Source: Lactobacillus sp. CBA3606 (lineage in GTDB: Bacteria > Bacillota > Bacilli > Lactobacillales > Lactobacillaceae). Taken from it: a stretch of DNA of 64,000 nt. Shown here one piece after another: positions 1 through 8,742 of the stretch. Location of the stretch: positions 1,612,001 through 1,676,000 of the forward strand of contig NZ_CP027194.1 of assembly GCF_002970935.1 (NCBI RefSeq), read 5' to 3'. The position numbers and the translations under genes were made by a program. The first letter of the stretch is position 1. The number at the start of each line of letters is the position of its first letter. The notes below the pieces were generated by a model. That model worked only from the letters and a program-made list of their open reading frames with translations. It was not told the origin of the DNA and did no database searches.

Positions 1-373
1 GGATCTACCAGCACTAGGAACAACCCACGCAGACACTTTTTATGGCCCAGTCCCGGTTTCTGAAGCATTAACCAAAGCAGAAATCGAATCAGCGTATGAA
101 AAAAACACCGGAATTGTTATCGCGCGTACTTTCAAAGATCACAACATCGACCCAATGGCCGTACCAGCTGTCTTAGTCCGTCAACACGGCCCGTTTACTT
201 GGGGAGAAACAGCTGCCAACGCTGTCTATAACGCTAAGGTTCTAGAAGTTGTTGCTGAAATGGACTATCACACACTCCAATTAACCCGTAATGATAGTTC
301 TGTTCCACAATTTCTACTCGATAAACACTATTATCGCAAACATGGTAAAGACGCTTACTATGGTCAAAAATAG
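1..373 (+). CDS. araD: L-ribulose-5-phosphate 4-epimerase, 3' part only
   Basis: The reading frame is open from base 2 to the TAG at 371-373, so only the C-terminal part of the protein is in the window. It carries the class II aldolase/epimerase motifs VLVRQHGPFTWG (a zinc-binding His) and the C-terminal tail LLDKHYYRKHGKDAYYGQ, as in AraD/UlaF. The visible part is closely similar to the complete paralogue at 607-1329. The enzyme interconverts L-ribulose-5-phosphate and D-xylulose-5-phosphate. Its upstream neighbours are outside the window, so whether it belongs to an arabinose or another operon cannot be decided. Confidence 0.85.
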   Translation, partial: DLPALGTTHADTFYGPVPVSEALTKAEIESAYEKNTGIVIARTFKDHNIDPMAVPAVLVRQHGPFTWGETAANAVYNAKVLEVVAEMDYHTLQLTRNDSSVPQFLLDKHYYRKHGKDAYYGQK

Positions 374-547
374 CCACAATATTCTGTGCTTAGCTAATTG
401 AATAATTACCCATTTCATTGAATTAGGCTAACTAAACTATTAACTATCAGACAATTTTTTTGAAAATGCCCTACTAAAACTTGTTTCTTTATATGTCTTA
501 GATAGACTCAAATATTCATTATTAAAAAAGTTGGCTTTGTGAACTTA

Positions 548-606
548 GACAATAAAATCTCCCTTGAATTAACCATGATTCGTCATTCAAGGGAGATTTT
601 ATTGTC
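548..606. terminator. Perfect 22-bp stem, bidirectional terminator
   Basis: The arms 548-569 and 585-606 are exact inverted copies with a 15-nt loop. The outer part of each arm is A/T-rich, giving U-runs in both directions. The right arm ends directly at the stop codon of the minus-strand epimerase gene (607). It serves the end of the ula operon and probably also the convergent araD. Confidence 0.85.
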
Positions 607-1329
607 TTATTCACTATGCGTCATTGATTGCGGATTGTTTTGACCATAATAGGCATCCTTACCATGTTTACGATAATAATGCTTATCTAACAGATATTGT
701 GGGACATGACTATCTTGGTGTGATAGTGTCAGTGCATGATAATCAATTTCGGCAACAACTTCTAAAACCTTAGCATTATAAACTGCTTTGGCAGCTGTTT
801 CCCCCCAAGTAAATGGACCATGTTGAGATACCAATACACCTGGAATAGCTTCTGAATCAATATGGCGATCCTTAAAAGTTTTGACAATAACAGCACCAGT
901 TTCTGCTTCATACGCCGTTTCGATTTGTTGCTTACTCAAGGGCTCTGAAACTGGAACATCCCCATAAAAAGTATCAGCCGCAGTCGTATTTAAGGCCGGG
1001 ACATCCATGTTAGCAGAGGCGAATGCCACCGCCCAAGGAGAGTGCGTGTGCACAATGCCACCAATTTGGGGGAAAGCATTATATAGGACAGTATGTGTTG
1101 GTGTATCACTAGATGGATTTAACTTGCCTTCCACTACTTCACCTTTAAGATTAACAACGACCATATCACTAGGCTTTAATTCATCATAGGCGACCCCACT
1201 GGGTTTGATGACAAATAATCCTTTTTCACGGTCAATCCCACTAACATTCCCCCAAGTAAATGTTACTAACCCCAATTTTGGTAACTGCATATTCGCTTCA
1301 TAAACTTTTTCTTTTAATGCTTCAAGCAT
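607..1329 (-). CDS. ulaF: L-ribulose-5-phosphate 4-epimerase (UlaF/AraD type)
   Basis: A 240-residue class II aldolase/epimerase, last gene of the ascorbate operon. It converts L-ribulose-5-phosphate to D-xylulose-5-phosphate for the phosphoketolase/pentose phosphate route. Visible motifs are TWGNVSG (phosphate binding), the metal-binding HTH in GGIVHTHSPW, and SQHGPFTWG. The ATG at 1329 is preferred over an upstream GTG because GGAGGG lies 5 nt before it and AraD proteins begin MLE. The start overlaps the stop of ulaE by 8 bases (ATGCTTGA), which suggests translational coupling. Length matches the family (about 231-242). Confidence 0.9.
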   Translation of the reverse strand: MLEALKEKVYEANMQLPKLGLVTFTWGNVSGIDREKGLFVIKPSGVAYDELKPSDMVVVNLKGEVVEGKLNPSSDTPTHTVLYNAFPQIGGIVHTHSPWAVAFASANMDVPALNTTAADTFYGDVPVSEPLSKQQIETAYEAETGAVIVKTFKDRHIDSEAIPGVLVSQHGPFTWGETAAKAVYNAKVLEVVAEIDYHALTLSHQDSHVPQYLLDKHYYRKHGKDAYYGQNNPQSMTHSE

Positions 1330-2194
1330 GAACACCCTCCTGTTCTAATCCAACTTTGGTGAATAACGCATCAAAATACTTCTTAGCCATAGTCACTTCA
1401 CGAATCGAATCATCAGCTTTTTCAGTCCACATCTCAATTGTGAATGCTCCGTGATAATTCAATCGCTTTAAGGTTCGTAAGCAACCTTCAAAGTCTACCG
1501 TTCCTTCACCGAAAGGAACATCACGAAATTGCCCGATACTATCAGGTGTAACTGGCTGAGTATCCTTCAAATGTACTGCCACAATATTATCCAAGCCAAC
1601 TTCTAAATCATGTGCCACATCATTATCCGGCCATGCAGTCAAATTACCCACATCAGGGTAAGCTTGGAGCCATGGGCTGTGGATCTGACTTTTAATATCA
1701 CGAATCTTTTCTAATGAATTTAGAAACTGATCGTCCATTGTTTCAATCGCCAACATGACTTCTTTAGAAGCTGCATATTCGACACCTACTTTTAGGTTTT
1801 CTAAAAAAAATTCCCGTGACAAAATCGTCTTTGGCTCATAATAAACATCGTACCCAGCTAATTGAATATTTCGAATACCCAGATCACTGGCTAGATCAAT
1901 TGCTTGTAATAACATTTTCAGACTGGTTTGGCGAACCGCTACATCCGCAGATCCTAACGGAAACCGTCGTTGACCGCTCAGCATCAACGTATGGATTCTG
2001 ACTCCAGTTTGCCAACTAGCATCTCGAACCTCTTGCCGTTGCGCTTTAGTCCATTGTAGCCGAGCTAGTCTGGTATCGCTTTCATCTACTGATAACTCTA
2101 AAAAGTTAAACCCTAGTTGTCGTACTAACTCTAACCGCGCCAACCACGACTTGGCTTTAGGCAGCGCTTTTTCATAAATTCCTAACGAAACCAT
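1322..2194 (-). CDS. ulaE: L-xylulose-5-phosphate (L-ribulose-5-P) 3-epimerase
   Basis: A 290-residue xylose-isomerase-like TIM barrel of the UlaE/SgaU family, converting L-xylulose-5-phosphate to L-ribulose-5-phosphate. Visible features are the MVSLGIYEKALPK N-terminus, AIETMDDQF with metal-ligand Glu, LKDT, and the late Glu in HGAFTIEMWTE. The start at 2194 follows AAGGAGGAACGC. A longer frame exists but has no ribosome-binding site and adds a non-homologous 26 residues. It lies 10 nt after the DeoR-type regulator gene and overlaps ulaF. Confidence 0.9.
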   Translation of the reverse strand: MVSLGIYEKALPKAKSWLARLELVRQLGFNFLELSVDESDTRLARLQWTKAQRQEVRDASWQTGVRIHTLMLSGQRRFPLGSADVAVRQTSLKMLLQAIDLASDLGIRNIQLAGYDVYYEPKTILSREFFLENLKVGVEYAASKEVMLAIETMDDQFLNSLEKIRDIKSQIHSPWLQAYPDVGNLTAWPDNDVAHDLEVGLDNIVAVHLKDTQPVTPDSIGQFRDVPFGEGTVDFEGCLRTLKRLNYHGAFTIEMWTEKADDSIREVTMAKKYFDALFTKVGLEQEGVHA

Positions 2195-2204
2195 GCGTTC
2201 CTCC

Positions 2205-2978
2205 TTAATTCGCCACTTGAACAACTTCAATTCCCCGATGACGAAAATCCCGGATGACTTTTTCATTTGCAAATGAATCAGTAATTAAGACATCCACTGC
2301 TGACAAATCGGCAACATGATAATTACTAGAAACACCAATCTTTCGATAATCAGCAACACAGATTACTTTCTGCTTCGTCCGTTGGATCATCGTACTATTG
2401 ACTTGTGTTTCGTAAATATTTTGAGTAGTTACCCCACTCTCAAGATTAATGCCATCACAACCAATCAATGTAAAATCGGATTGAACTGTTTCTAGTAATT
2501 GAATCGCAACCGTCCCAACCAAGGACTCCTTAGGGTAACGTACCTCACCACCAGTTAAAATAATAGACGTCTCTGGGTGTCGTACACATTCTGTTGCGCG
2601 AATATTATTTGTAATAATAGTCAATGGTTTAACAGCCAATTGATTAATTGCACGCCAACAAAGTGAGCTTGAATTTACAAAAAGGGTACTACTGTCTTTG
2701 ATATAACTTGGCACAGCTGCAGCAATACTATCTTTTAATTGATCAATTTTTGAGCGTGAAGAATCATCCTGAGTCTGCTCATCAGTAACTTTTCTAACAA
2801 TACCATGTTGCCAATCAACTAACCCCATACTATTTAAAGCTTTTAAATCACGACGTACTGTTATCTCTGATACTGCCAGCTGAGCGGCCAATGTCTTAAC
2901 TGGGATCAAATTATTTTGATATAAAGCCTTAACTAACCGATCACGCCGATTTTGAACATTTTCCATTGAATTCTTCAC
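2205..2978 (-). CDS. DeoR/GlpR-family transcriptional regulator of the ula operon
   Basis: A 257-residue protein with an N-terminal DeoR helix-turn-helix (VKTLAAQLAVSEITVRRDLKALNSMGLV, residues about 27-54) and a C-terminal DeoR sensor domain (IGCDGINLESGVTT; VICVADYRKIGVSS) that binds phosphorylated sugars in this family. The apparent start is a GTG with GAGGGTG upstream. It lies inside the operon between ulaD and ulaE, so it probably controls its own transcript. Its ligand may be L-ascorbate-6-phosphate by analogy with UlaR; that is inference. Confidence 0.85.
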   Translation of the reverse strand: MKNSMENVQNRRDRLVKALYQNNLIPVKTLAAQLAVSEITVRRDLKALNSMGLVDWQHGIVRKVTDEQTQDDSSRSKIDQLKDSIAAAVPSYIKDSSTLFVNSSSLCWRAINQLAVKPLTIITNNIRATECVRHPETSIILTGGEVRYPKESLVGTVAIQLLETVQSDFTLIGCDGINLESGVTTQNIYETQVNSTMIQRTKQKVICVADYRKIGVSSNYHVADLSAVDVLITDSFANEKVIRDFRHRGIEVVQVAN

Positions 2979-3016
2979 AACTACACCCTCAATCTATTAC
3001 TTTGTTACAGCTGAGA

Positions 3017-3658
3017 TTATTTTCCCCAAAGACGTTTCAACTCGTCTTGAAATTCTTGTGCAGCTTTGGCTGGACTGGAAGCTTGAGTAATTGCACGCCC
3101 AGCAATGAATGTATAGACATTAACACCCTCAAATAACGCTAATTTGTCAACACTTAACCCTCCAGTAACCGAAACTCGGAAACCCATATCTACTAACATT
3201 TTAACCTTGGTTAAATCTTTTTCACCCCAACTACCACCAGATAAGAGTGCATCACGGCTTTGATGATAAATGGCTTGGGTAATCCCAGCATCCAACCATG
3301 ATTGCGCATCAGCCCTGGTCCAATTACCGTACAGTTCAACTTGAATTTCTGAAATTTCTTTATTAGCAGCCTTCATTGTTGGTATAGTGGCAGAACAAAT
3401 ACAGGTCATCCAATCGGCCCCAGCCTCAGCCATATTTTTAGCTACGGTACCACCAGCATCAGCACATTTAGTATCCGCAATAATTGTTTTATTTGGAAAA
3501 AGTGCCCTCATAGAAGAAACTGCTTTGGTTCCTTCTTGTAAAATCAAAATGGTTCCAGCCTCAACAATATCAACAATATCCCCAACTTCGCGAACGTCAG
3601 CTAAAGCACTAGCCAAAGTATTATTATCTAAGGCAACTTGTAAATTTGGTTTTGTCAT
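3017..3658 (-). CDS. ulaD: 3-keto-L-gulonate-6-phosphate decarboxylase
   Basis: A 213-residue member of the OMP-decarboxylase superfamily (KGPDC, about 216 aa in E. coli). It converts 3-keto-L-gulonate-6-phosphate to L-xylulose-5-phosphate and CO2, needing Mg2+. Motifs present are LQVALDN at the N-terminus, VEAGTILI (metal Glu), the signature IADTKCADAGG with the Asp-x-Lys pair, YHQSRDA, and VTGGL/IAGRAI for phosphate binding. RBS GGAGGG lies just upstream. A strong hairpin (3689-3720) separates it from the PTS IIB gene. Confidence 0.93.
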   Translation of the reverse strand: MTKPNLQVALDNNTLASALADVREVGDIVDIVEAGTILILQEGTKAVSSMRALFPNKTIIADTKCADAGGTVAKNMAEAGADWMTCICSATIPTMKAANKEISEIQVELYGNWTRADAQSWLDAGITQAIYHQSRDALLSGGSWGEKDLTKVKMLVDMGFRVSVTGGLSVDKLALFEGVNVYTFIAGRAITQASSPAKAAQEFQDELKRLWGK

Positions 3659-3688
3659 TTTAAACCCTCCTGATATTTTAGAAACACA

Positions 3689-3720
3689 ACAAGCGAACCG
3701 TGGTTAGTCGGTTCGCTTGT
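3689..3720 (-). terminator. Intra-operon hairpin between ulaB and ulaD
   Basis: Perfect 12-bp arms (3689-3700 and 3709-3720) around an 8-nt loop. On the transcript the stem is followed by a weak U-rich stretch (UUGUGUUUCU), so it could be a leaky terminator or an RNA-processing/stability hairpin separating PTS genes from enzyme genes. Confidence 0.6.
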
Positions 3721-3733
3721 CAATACCGATTAA

Positions 3734-4027
3734 TTATTTAACCAAATCGGTTTCTTCACGTACATGTTGCATAATTTCCTTATCACTCATGACGTTTTTG
3801 ACACCGATAACCATGACACCCTTAGCTTTGGCTTCATCAAACATATCTACAAAGTTACTTGGTGTAAATACCATGTCATAAGAACGTGCTGTACTTTTAC
3901 CTTCAGCTAAACTCGTATGTTCAATTTTAGTGATTGGTAAATCTAATTGCTTAAATGCCTTTTGGACACTCTTCATCATCATTAAGCTGGTACCAGAACC
4001 ATTTGCACAAGAAACTAAGATATTCAT
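3734..4027 (-). CDS. ulaB: PTS ascorbate-family EIIB component
   Basis: A 97-residue EIIB of the L-ascorbate family (SgaB/UlaB, usual length about 95-101). The phosphoryl-acceptor cysteine is Cys7 in LVSCANGSGTS, in the P-loop-like motif typical of this class. It passes phosphate from the IIA protein to ascorbate bound by the IIC protein encoded just upstream in the same transcript (35 bases apart). Confidence 0.93.
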   Translation of the reverse strand: MNILVSCANGSGTSLMMMKSVQKAFKQLDLPITKIEHTSLAEGKSTARSYDMVFTPSNFVDMFDEAKAKGVMVIGVKNVMSDKEIMQHVREETDLVK

Positions 4028-4061
4028 AATAGAATCCCCCTAAATATATTTAAACTGACAG

Positions 4062-5582
4062 TTATTTCAACGCTTTCTTTTCAGCCATATTCTTCTTATA
4101 TTGTTCATAATCCGTAACCATCAAGAAATAATTCTTTGGATCATGACGATATTCTAACTGCGGAATAACAACTAAGATAACCACAACGGCAATGATCCCA
4201 AAGATACCTAGGAATTTCATCAAAACCGTAAAGATTGGCCAAACAGTATCCCAATCGAACATACCAAGGTAACCACCGAATTTTGATAAACCAACCCAAC
4301 TTGAAATTAATGCAGCTCCGAAAACTTGAATCAAGCCACTGCAGAACGGTAATAGCATCGCTGCTTTAGCACCGGCACGTTTGTTAGCATAAATCCCGAA
4401 TGCAGCGTTATCAAAAAACAACGGAATAAATCCGGCAATAATAATTGTTGGTGAATGGAAAACAAGCAAGGCCCCTATCGCTAAGAATTGCCCTAGAGCA
4501 CCAAACAAGAAACCAATTGTGACTGCGTTAGGTTCACCAAATGCGAAGGTTGCTGCTACATCAATACCAGGCACCGAACCAGGTAATAACTTGTCAGAAA
4601 TCCCAGTAAAGCTCTCAGTCAATTCACCAACGAAAGTCCGGACACCTAACTGCAAAATTGCCAAGTTAACCGCAAAACTCAGTGATGTCGTCAAAATGTA
4701 GAACAAGAAGCTACCACCTGGTACTAATCCAGAAGCCCCTTTACTAGATACATAAACTTCATTAAAGTATGGCCGTCCAAGCACCAACATAATAATTCCA
4801 AAGAAGAATAACATTAAAATTCCAGTAGCAACCATGTTTTCGTTAAATATCTTTAAGAAACCTGGTAGTTGGATGTCTTCTAAACGACGCGCTTTTTTAT
4901 TGCTTTTAATCTCATGTGCTTTGAAACGATCGGACAACCAAGAAACGAACGCAATCCCAAAAACTTGTTGATGCGCAATGGCAAAGCCACCACCGTCAGT
5001 CAAATCTTGTGTATAACGAATCGTCAAGTTAGAACCAACTGCCCAGTACAACCCTAGAATGACACCCATAACTAGAAGGACTTCAATCCGTCCCATTTTT
5101 GGAAAACAGAATAGCAGTAACCAGAAAGCAGTAGCAGCTTGTTGAACTTGCACATTACCAGTTGTGAAAACTGCTCTTAGTTTAGTATACTTCTGAAATC
5201 TAACTAACAGAATATTAAAGATAAAAGCAAACAACAATAGCAACATGACATCACCAAATGTTCGTCCAAATGTCTTCAAAAGTCCATCGGTGACAGCGTT
5301 CTGACCGAAGTACGGATCAATGACCGTCGCAGTTAAGTTGAATCGTGTCTTTAGTCCCGTTAAAATTGGTCGAAAACTGCTAACCAACCCACCAGAACCA
5401 ACCATTAAAATCATATACCCGATAACCGCTTTCAAAAAGCCCGCGATTGACTCATATAGAGGCTTACGTTCCAGTATGTAACCGAGCAAAACAATAAAAC
5501 CAATCATATAAGCCGGTTGAGTTAAGATATTGGTAGCAAAGTAATCCCATATTTTGAGTAAAATATCTAGAAATTGCGACAT
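4062..5582 (-). CDS. ulaA: PTS ascorbate-specific permease EIIC
   Basis: A 506-residue, very hydrophobic protein with about 10-12 membrane segments. It resembles UlaA/SgaT: N-terminal MIGFIVLLGYILERKPLYES, then FRPILTGLKTRF and later PGIDVAATFAFGEPNAVTIG. It imports L-ascorbate as L-ascorbate-6-phosphate. Length (about 465-510) fits the family. Its position between the IIA and IIB genes confirms a three-protein PTS. Confidence 0.93.
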   Translation of the reverse strand: MSQFLDILLKIWDYFATNILTQPAYMIGFIVLLGYILERKPLYESIAGFLKAVIGYMILMVGSGGLVSSFRPILTGLKTRFNLTATVIDPYFGQNAVTDGLLKTFGRTFGDVMLLLLFAFIFNILLVRFQKYTKLRAVFTTGNVQVQQAATAFWLLLFCFPKMGRIEVLLVMGVILGLYWAVGSNLTIRYTQDLTDGGGFAIAHQQVFGIAFVSWLSDRFKAHEIKSNKKARRLEDIQLPGFLKIFNENMVATGILMLFFFGIIMLVLGRPYFNEVYVSSKGASGLVPGGSFLFYILTTSLSFAVNLAILQLGVRTFVGELTESFTGISDKLLPGSVPGIDVAATFAFGEPNAVTIGFLFGALGQFLAIGALLVFHSPTIIIAGFIPLFFDNAAFGIYANKRAGAKAAMLLPFCSGLIQVFGAALISSWVGLSKFGGYLGMFDWDTVWPIFTVLMKFLGIFGIIAVVVILVVIPQLEYRHDPKNYFLMVTDYEQYKKNMAEKKALK

Positions 5583-5597
5583 GAGTTTCCTCCCTTT

Positions 5598-6056
5598 TTA
5601 ACTCTCGGCATCAATAACGGCTTTAAAATCAGCAATACTTTTAACGGCTAACAGTTTATCAATCAAACCATCTGTCATTAACATATCCGACAAATCACTA
5701 ATATTCTTCAAATGCTGGTCAGGATCTTTAGCTGCCAGTGTAAAGAACAACTGAGCTTGTGAATCTGGATTAGTTTTATCAAAAACCACTGGTTGTGGAA
5801 ACTTTGTAAAACTAATCGCTGTCCCTAAAACATTCTCGCTTTCGGCTAATGCATGAGGCATTGCAACCCCTGGGACAATCACAATATAGGGTCCGTTCTT
5901 CTCAACATTTAAAATAATTTCATCGAGATACGCTGGTTTGATATACTGATGTTCAATTAACTTTTGACCAGATTGGCGTAAAGCTTCACGCCAATCACTG
6001 ACCGATTCCTGCCTAATATCAACAAGATCTTTTTCTAAAAAATCGTTAAGTAACAT
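5598..6056 (-). CDS. ulaC: PTS EIIA component, mannitol/fructose type (ascorbate PTS)
   Basis: A 152-residue PTS_EIIA type-2 domain. The active-site histidine lies in VPGVAMPHALAES, and the KNISDLSDML...LLAVKSIADF C-terminal half is typical. It accepts phosphate from HPr and gives it to the cysteine of UlaB. It sits between the lactonase gene (23-nt gap) and the IIC gene (15-nt gap). Confidence 0.9.
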   Translation of the reverse strand: MLLNDFLEKDLVDIRQESVSDWREALRQSGQKLIEHQYIKPAYLDEIILNVEKNGPYIVIVPGVAMPHALAESENVLGTAISFTKFPQPVVFDKTNPDSQAQLFFTLAAKDPDQHLKNISDLSDMLMTDGLIDKLLAVKSIADFKAVIDAES

Positions 6057-6079
6057 TTCAACTCACCAACTTTACTATT

Positions 6080-7150
6080 TTATAAGAATGATGGGAATGG
6101 TGTATCATTATCAATTGAGAATGCATCCTGGAAGCCACGATCGAAGTTGAATTCCATTCGATCTTTATCGTCAGGGTAAGTAAACTCACCACCAACTTGC
6201 CAAATATATGGTTTAAACTTGTATTGCAGACGATCTTTCTTAAAGTTCCATAACATGGTAATTTCCTTAGGATCAGCCATAAAGTTTGTCCAGATATCAT
6301 AATGAACTGGAATAATAACCTTAGTTTTGAGTGATTCGGCCATCCTTAGAATATCAACTGAAGTAACTTTATCTGTAATCCCACGTGGATTTTCACCATA
6401 GGCACCTAAAGCAACATCAACATGATTTTCATTACCATGTTTAGCAAACATATTTGAATAGTGTGAGTCTGCAGCATGATAGAGATTACCACCAGTCGTT
6501 TCAAATAAGTAGTTAACCGCAATGTTGTTCATATCTTGTGGCATTTTTCCTTTAAGCGTAACTGTTGGATCATCTTCGGTAACTAACGCCGTCCGATCAA
6601 ATCCTTCTAACACCTTAACTTTGGTTTCACCAATCGTAACCACATCACCTGGCTTAACGACAATCGTTTTTTCTGCAGGAACACCCCAACTTTGCCAGAT
6701 CTCACAAACCTTCTTTGGCCCATAGAACTTCGCTTTAGGACAATTCTTGTTAACTGCCGCAGCTGTATTAACATCCAAATGGTCACTATGAATATGACTA
6801 ACGAATAAGGCGTCAACATCTTTAATTGCAAATGGGTCAATAACAAAAGGTTGATTCCGCAAGTTAGGCTGCATCGCTTGCACACCACTCATTCGTTGCA
6901 TTTGATGACCTTTGCGCATTGTGCCATTACCATGACTTTGTTTACCAGTACCACACCACATATCGACTAAAATGTTAGTTGATTCTGCGGTTTTTAACCA
7001 AATACCGGTACAACCTAGCCACCACATTGAGAAGGTTCCTGGTTTAACTTGCTTATCAGCAATTTCTTCATTTAACCAAGTTCCCCATTCTGGGAATGTA
7101 TTTAAAACCCAACTTTCACGAGTCACATTACTAATATTTTTTTCTGGCAT
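6080..7150 (-). CDS. ulaG: L-ascorbate-6-phosphate lactonase
   Basis: A 356-residue metallo-beta-lactamase-fold enzyme, first gene of the operon. It opens the lactone ring of L-ascorbate-6-phosphate to 3-keto-L-gulonate-6-phosphate. Visible are [11 protein letters not shown], the metal motif HIHSDHLD (HxHxDH) in [21 protein letters not shown] with a further metal-binding His, and [17 protein letters not shown]. Length equals E. coli UlaG (354). RBS GGAGG precedes the ATG. The promoter and a cre-like site lie upstream at 7187-7220. Confidence 0.94.
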   Translation of the reverse strand: MPEKNISNVTRESWVLNTFPEWGTWLNEEIADKQVKPGTFSMWWLGCTGIWLKTAESTNILVDMWCGTGKQSHGNGTMRKGHQMQRMSGVQAMQPNLRNQPFVIDPFAIKDVDALFVSHIHSDHLDVNTAAAVNKNCPKAKFYGPKKVCEIWQSWGVPAEKTIVVKPGDVVTIGETKVKVLEGFDRTALVTEDDPTVTLKGKMPQDMNNIAVNYLFETTGGNLYHAADSHYSNMFAKHGNENHVDVALGAYGENPRGITDKVTSVDILRMAESLKTKVIIPVHYDIWTNFMADPKEITMLWNFKKDRLQYKFKPYIWQVGGEFTYPDDKDRMEFNFDRGFQDAFSIDNDTPFPSFL

Positions 7151-7186
7151 GATGATTCCTCCAATAGATTGATAACTTATATTTCA

Positions 7187-7220
7187 TCTATAATGATACG
7201 ACCGTTTGTATCCGCTTTCA
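7187..7220 (-). promoter_or_regulatory. ula operon promoter with overlapping cre-like site
   Basis: On the minus strand, TTGAAA (-35) and TATCAT (-10) are separated by exactly 17 bases. The -35 hexamer is part of TGAAAGCGGATACA (7207-7220), which resembles the CcpA cre consensus TGWNANCGNTNNCA with one mismatch. The pattern predicts carbon catabolite repression of ascorbate use. Confidence 0.65.
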
Positions 7221-7382
7221 ATGTTGCTATATGCTCTTTTTAACTATTTTATGACTTTTACGAATGTTTTATGATTGATTATGATTTTTTACTTTTAATT
7301 CACCTATTTTTAGTTCATAAAGGTACTTTTATGAAATCACACTCACTTATGAGCCGTTAAAAACTATGATTAAGCCAAATAA

Positions 7383-7432
7383 AAAACTGCCATGATAGCT
7401 ACATTTTTGTATGTAACTACCAAGACAGTTTT
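7383..7432. repeat. Imperfect 20-bp inverted repeat
   Basis: Arms 7383-7402 and 7413-7432 pair over about 20 positions with three wobbles or mismatches and end in A4/T4, like a bidirectional terminator. No intact gene ends here on either strand. It may be a leftover of a deleted gene. Confidence 0.5.
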
Positions 7433-7766
7433 CTATTTAAAACCCTATGATATCTAATATTGATGAGATAGAAACCTATTAAGCCCATTTTTTCAAAAGT
7501 ATTATATTACTCATCTAAACATTCGAGAAATATTAATTCAAAAGATAACTCTGATAAAACACATCATTATTACGTGATATAATTTTCTTCGTAGTTATCA
7601 GGTAATATGCTCATAACTCGCCTAACAACCACGAAAAAATATTTTGCCTATCAAATTCTAAGTTCAGTACCCGCAGAACAGAATTAATGTTAATCGTTCA
7701 CCTGCAAGAAACGACCTCACTCTAGTTAACTACCAGAATAAGATCGCTTAAAAGAACACAGAATTA
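7433..7766. other. Non-coding stretch beside the GH125 remnant
   Basis: AT-rich sequence with stops in all frames. I recognise nothing in it. It may contain further decayed parts of the GH125 gene, but I could not align any. Confidence 0.5.
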
Positions 7767-8023
7767 TCTTACTTCGGCTGAACGTTTGGCAGGAACTAGC
7801 GCAAATGACTGTCAAGACACTGGAAAGTTGCATCTCGCAACCACATCGCTGGAATATCACCTATTTTGACAAACAACGTCCCATCATCCTCAGCACTGGT
7901 CGCTTTCGTCAAAGTATCGCTGAGTAAAGCATGGAATAATACTGTTGTTTTTGCAGTTGGTAGTGTCTGCTACACAACATAAGCATTAACTTTAGTAATC
8001 GTTTCAGTTAAATTAGTTTTCAT
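7767..8023 (-). pseudogene. Decayed GH125 exo-alpha-mannosidase remnant
   Basis: An ATG at 8023 with a good RBS (AAAGGGAGATAATT) begins a reading frame that meets a TAG after 17 codons. It continues in the same frame with FHALLSDTLTKAT and then DDGTLFVKIGDIPAMWLRD before a second stop (TAG, 7791-7793). The last segment matches the N-terminal signature of GH125 (DGT-FV-TGDIPAMWLRDS), enzymes that remove alpha-1,6-mannose. GH125 proteins are about 430 residues, so roughly 80% of the gene is missing. The true downstream boundary is uncertain. Confidence 0.7.
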
Positions 8024-8180
8024 AATTATCTCCCTTTAAATGCTATCCCTTTCACAAAATCAAAGATAACATTATTTAGTAGTCATAATTTTTAATTCGT
8101 TTAAAATTAAGCACTTTTAAAATTAATTTAATCACGTTAGTCTGTAAATTATTAGTTCATCATCTCTTCATTTCATCAGT

Positions 8181-8213
8181 AAAATAAAAAAGAACCAGAT
8201 CAAGCTGGCTCTT
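8181..8213 (-). terminator. Rho-independent terminator after EIIA gene
   Basis: A 9-bp stem (8190-8198 with 8205-8213, one wobble) is followed on the minus strand by a U-run. It ends the alpha-glucoside PTS transcript whose last gene stops at 8228. Confidence 0.8.
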
Positions 8214-8227
8214 CCAGATTCTTAATA

Positions 8228-8719
8228 CTAACCTTTTTGATATGTCAAAGTTCCAACTGCATCACCATGATCAACATATTGTGGTGACACGATGGGAACA
8301 GAATCGATCTTATCCATATTAGTGTAAACAATCACGATAGTCGTTCCCTTTCCACCAGCCTTAACTTTATCAATATCCATAATTGCTAGTGGTGTGTTGG
8401 GTTCTACATGATTACCTGATTCAACTAACATATCAAATGGTTCGCCATTTAACTCAACAGTATCCAATCCCATATGCACCAGAACCTCAAGCCCCTTCTC
8501 TGTCGTGATGCCAATGGCATGCTTTGTTGGGAAAACCGTTGAGACTACTCCAGCAACAGGTGAAACGATATCATTATGAACAGGATCAACGGCAAAGCCA
8601 TCCCCCATCATTTTTTGTGAAAAAACATCATCTGATACAGATTCAATCTTAATCAACTGTCCTGTGGCCGGTGCCACAATTTCTTCTGATTTATTTTTCT
8701 TAAATAGTTTAAACATCAT
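8228..8719 (-). CDS. PTS glucose-family EIIA component
   Basis: A 163-residue single-domain EIIA(Glc)-type protein. Motifs are APATGQLIKIESVSDDVFSQKMMGDGFAVDP as in Crr, FPTKHAIGI (assisting His) and LVHMGLDTVELNG (phosphorylated His). It should phosphorylate the EIIB domains encoded upstream. The first ATG of the pair at 8719 follows GGAGG by 5 bases; a frame start further out would include the Shine-Dalgarno itself. It is the last gene of a transcript with the EIIA-like and EIIB-B' genes, 23 bases after the former. Confidence 0.9.
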   Translation of the reverse strand: MMFKLFKKNKSEEIVAPATGQLIKIESVSDDVFSQKMMGDGFAVDPVHNDIVSPVAGVVSTVFPTKHAIGITTEKGLEVLVHMGLDTVELNGEPFDMLVESGNHVEPNTPLAIMDIDKVKAGGKGTTIVIVYTNMDKIDSVPIVSPQYVDHGDAVGTLTYQKG

Positions 8720-8742
8720 AAATCCTCCATTCAAATCAATAC

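Noticed and set aside
6607-6888. Minus-strand 93-codon frame within ulaG.
   Set aside because: It is in another frame of a well-supported gene, with no RBS.
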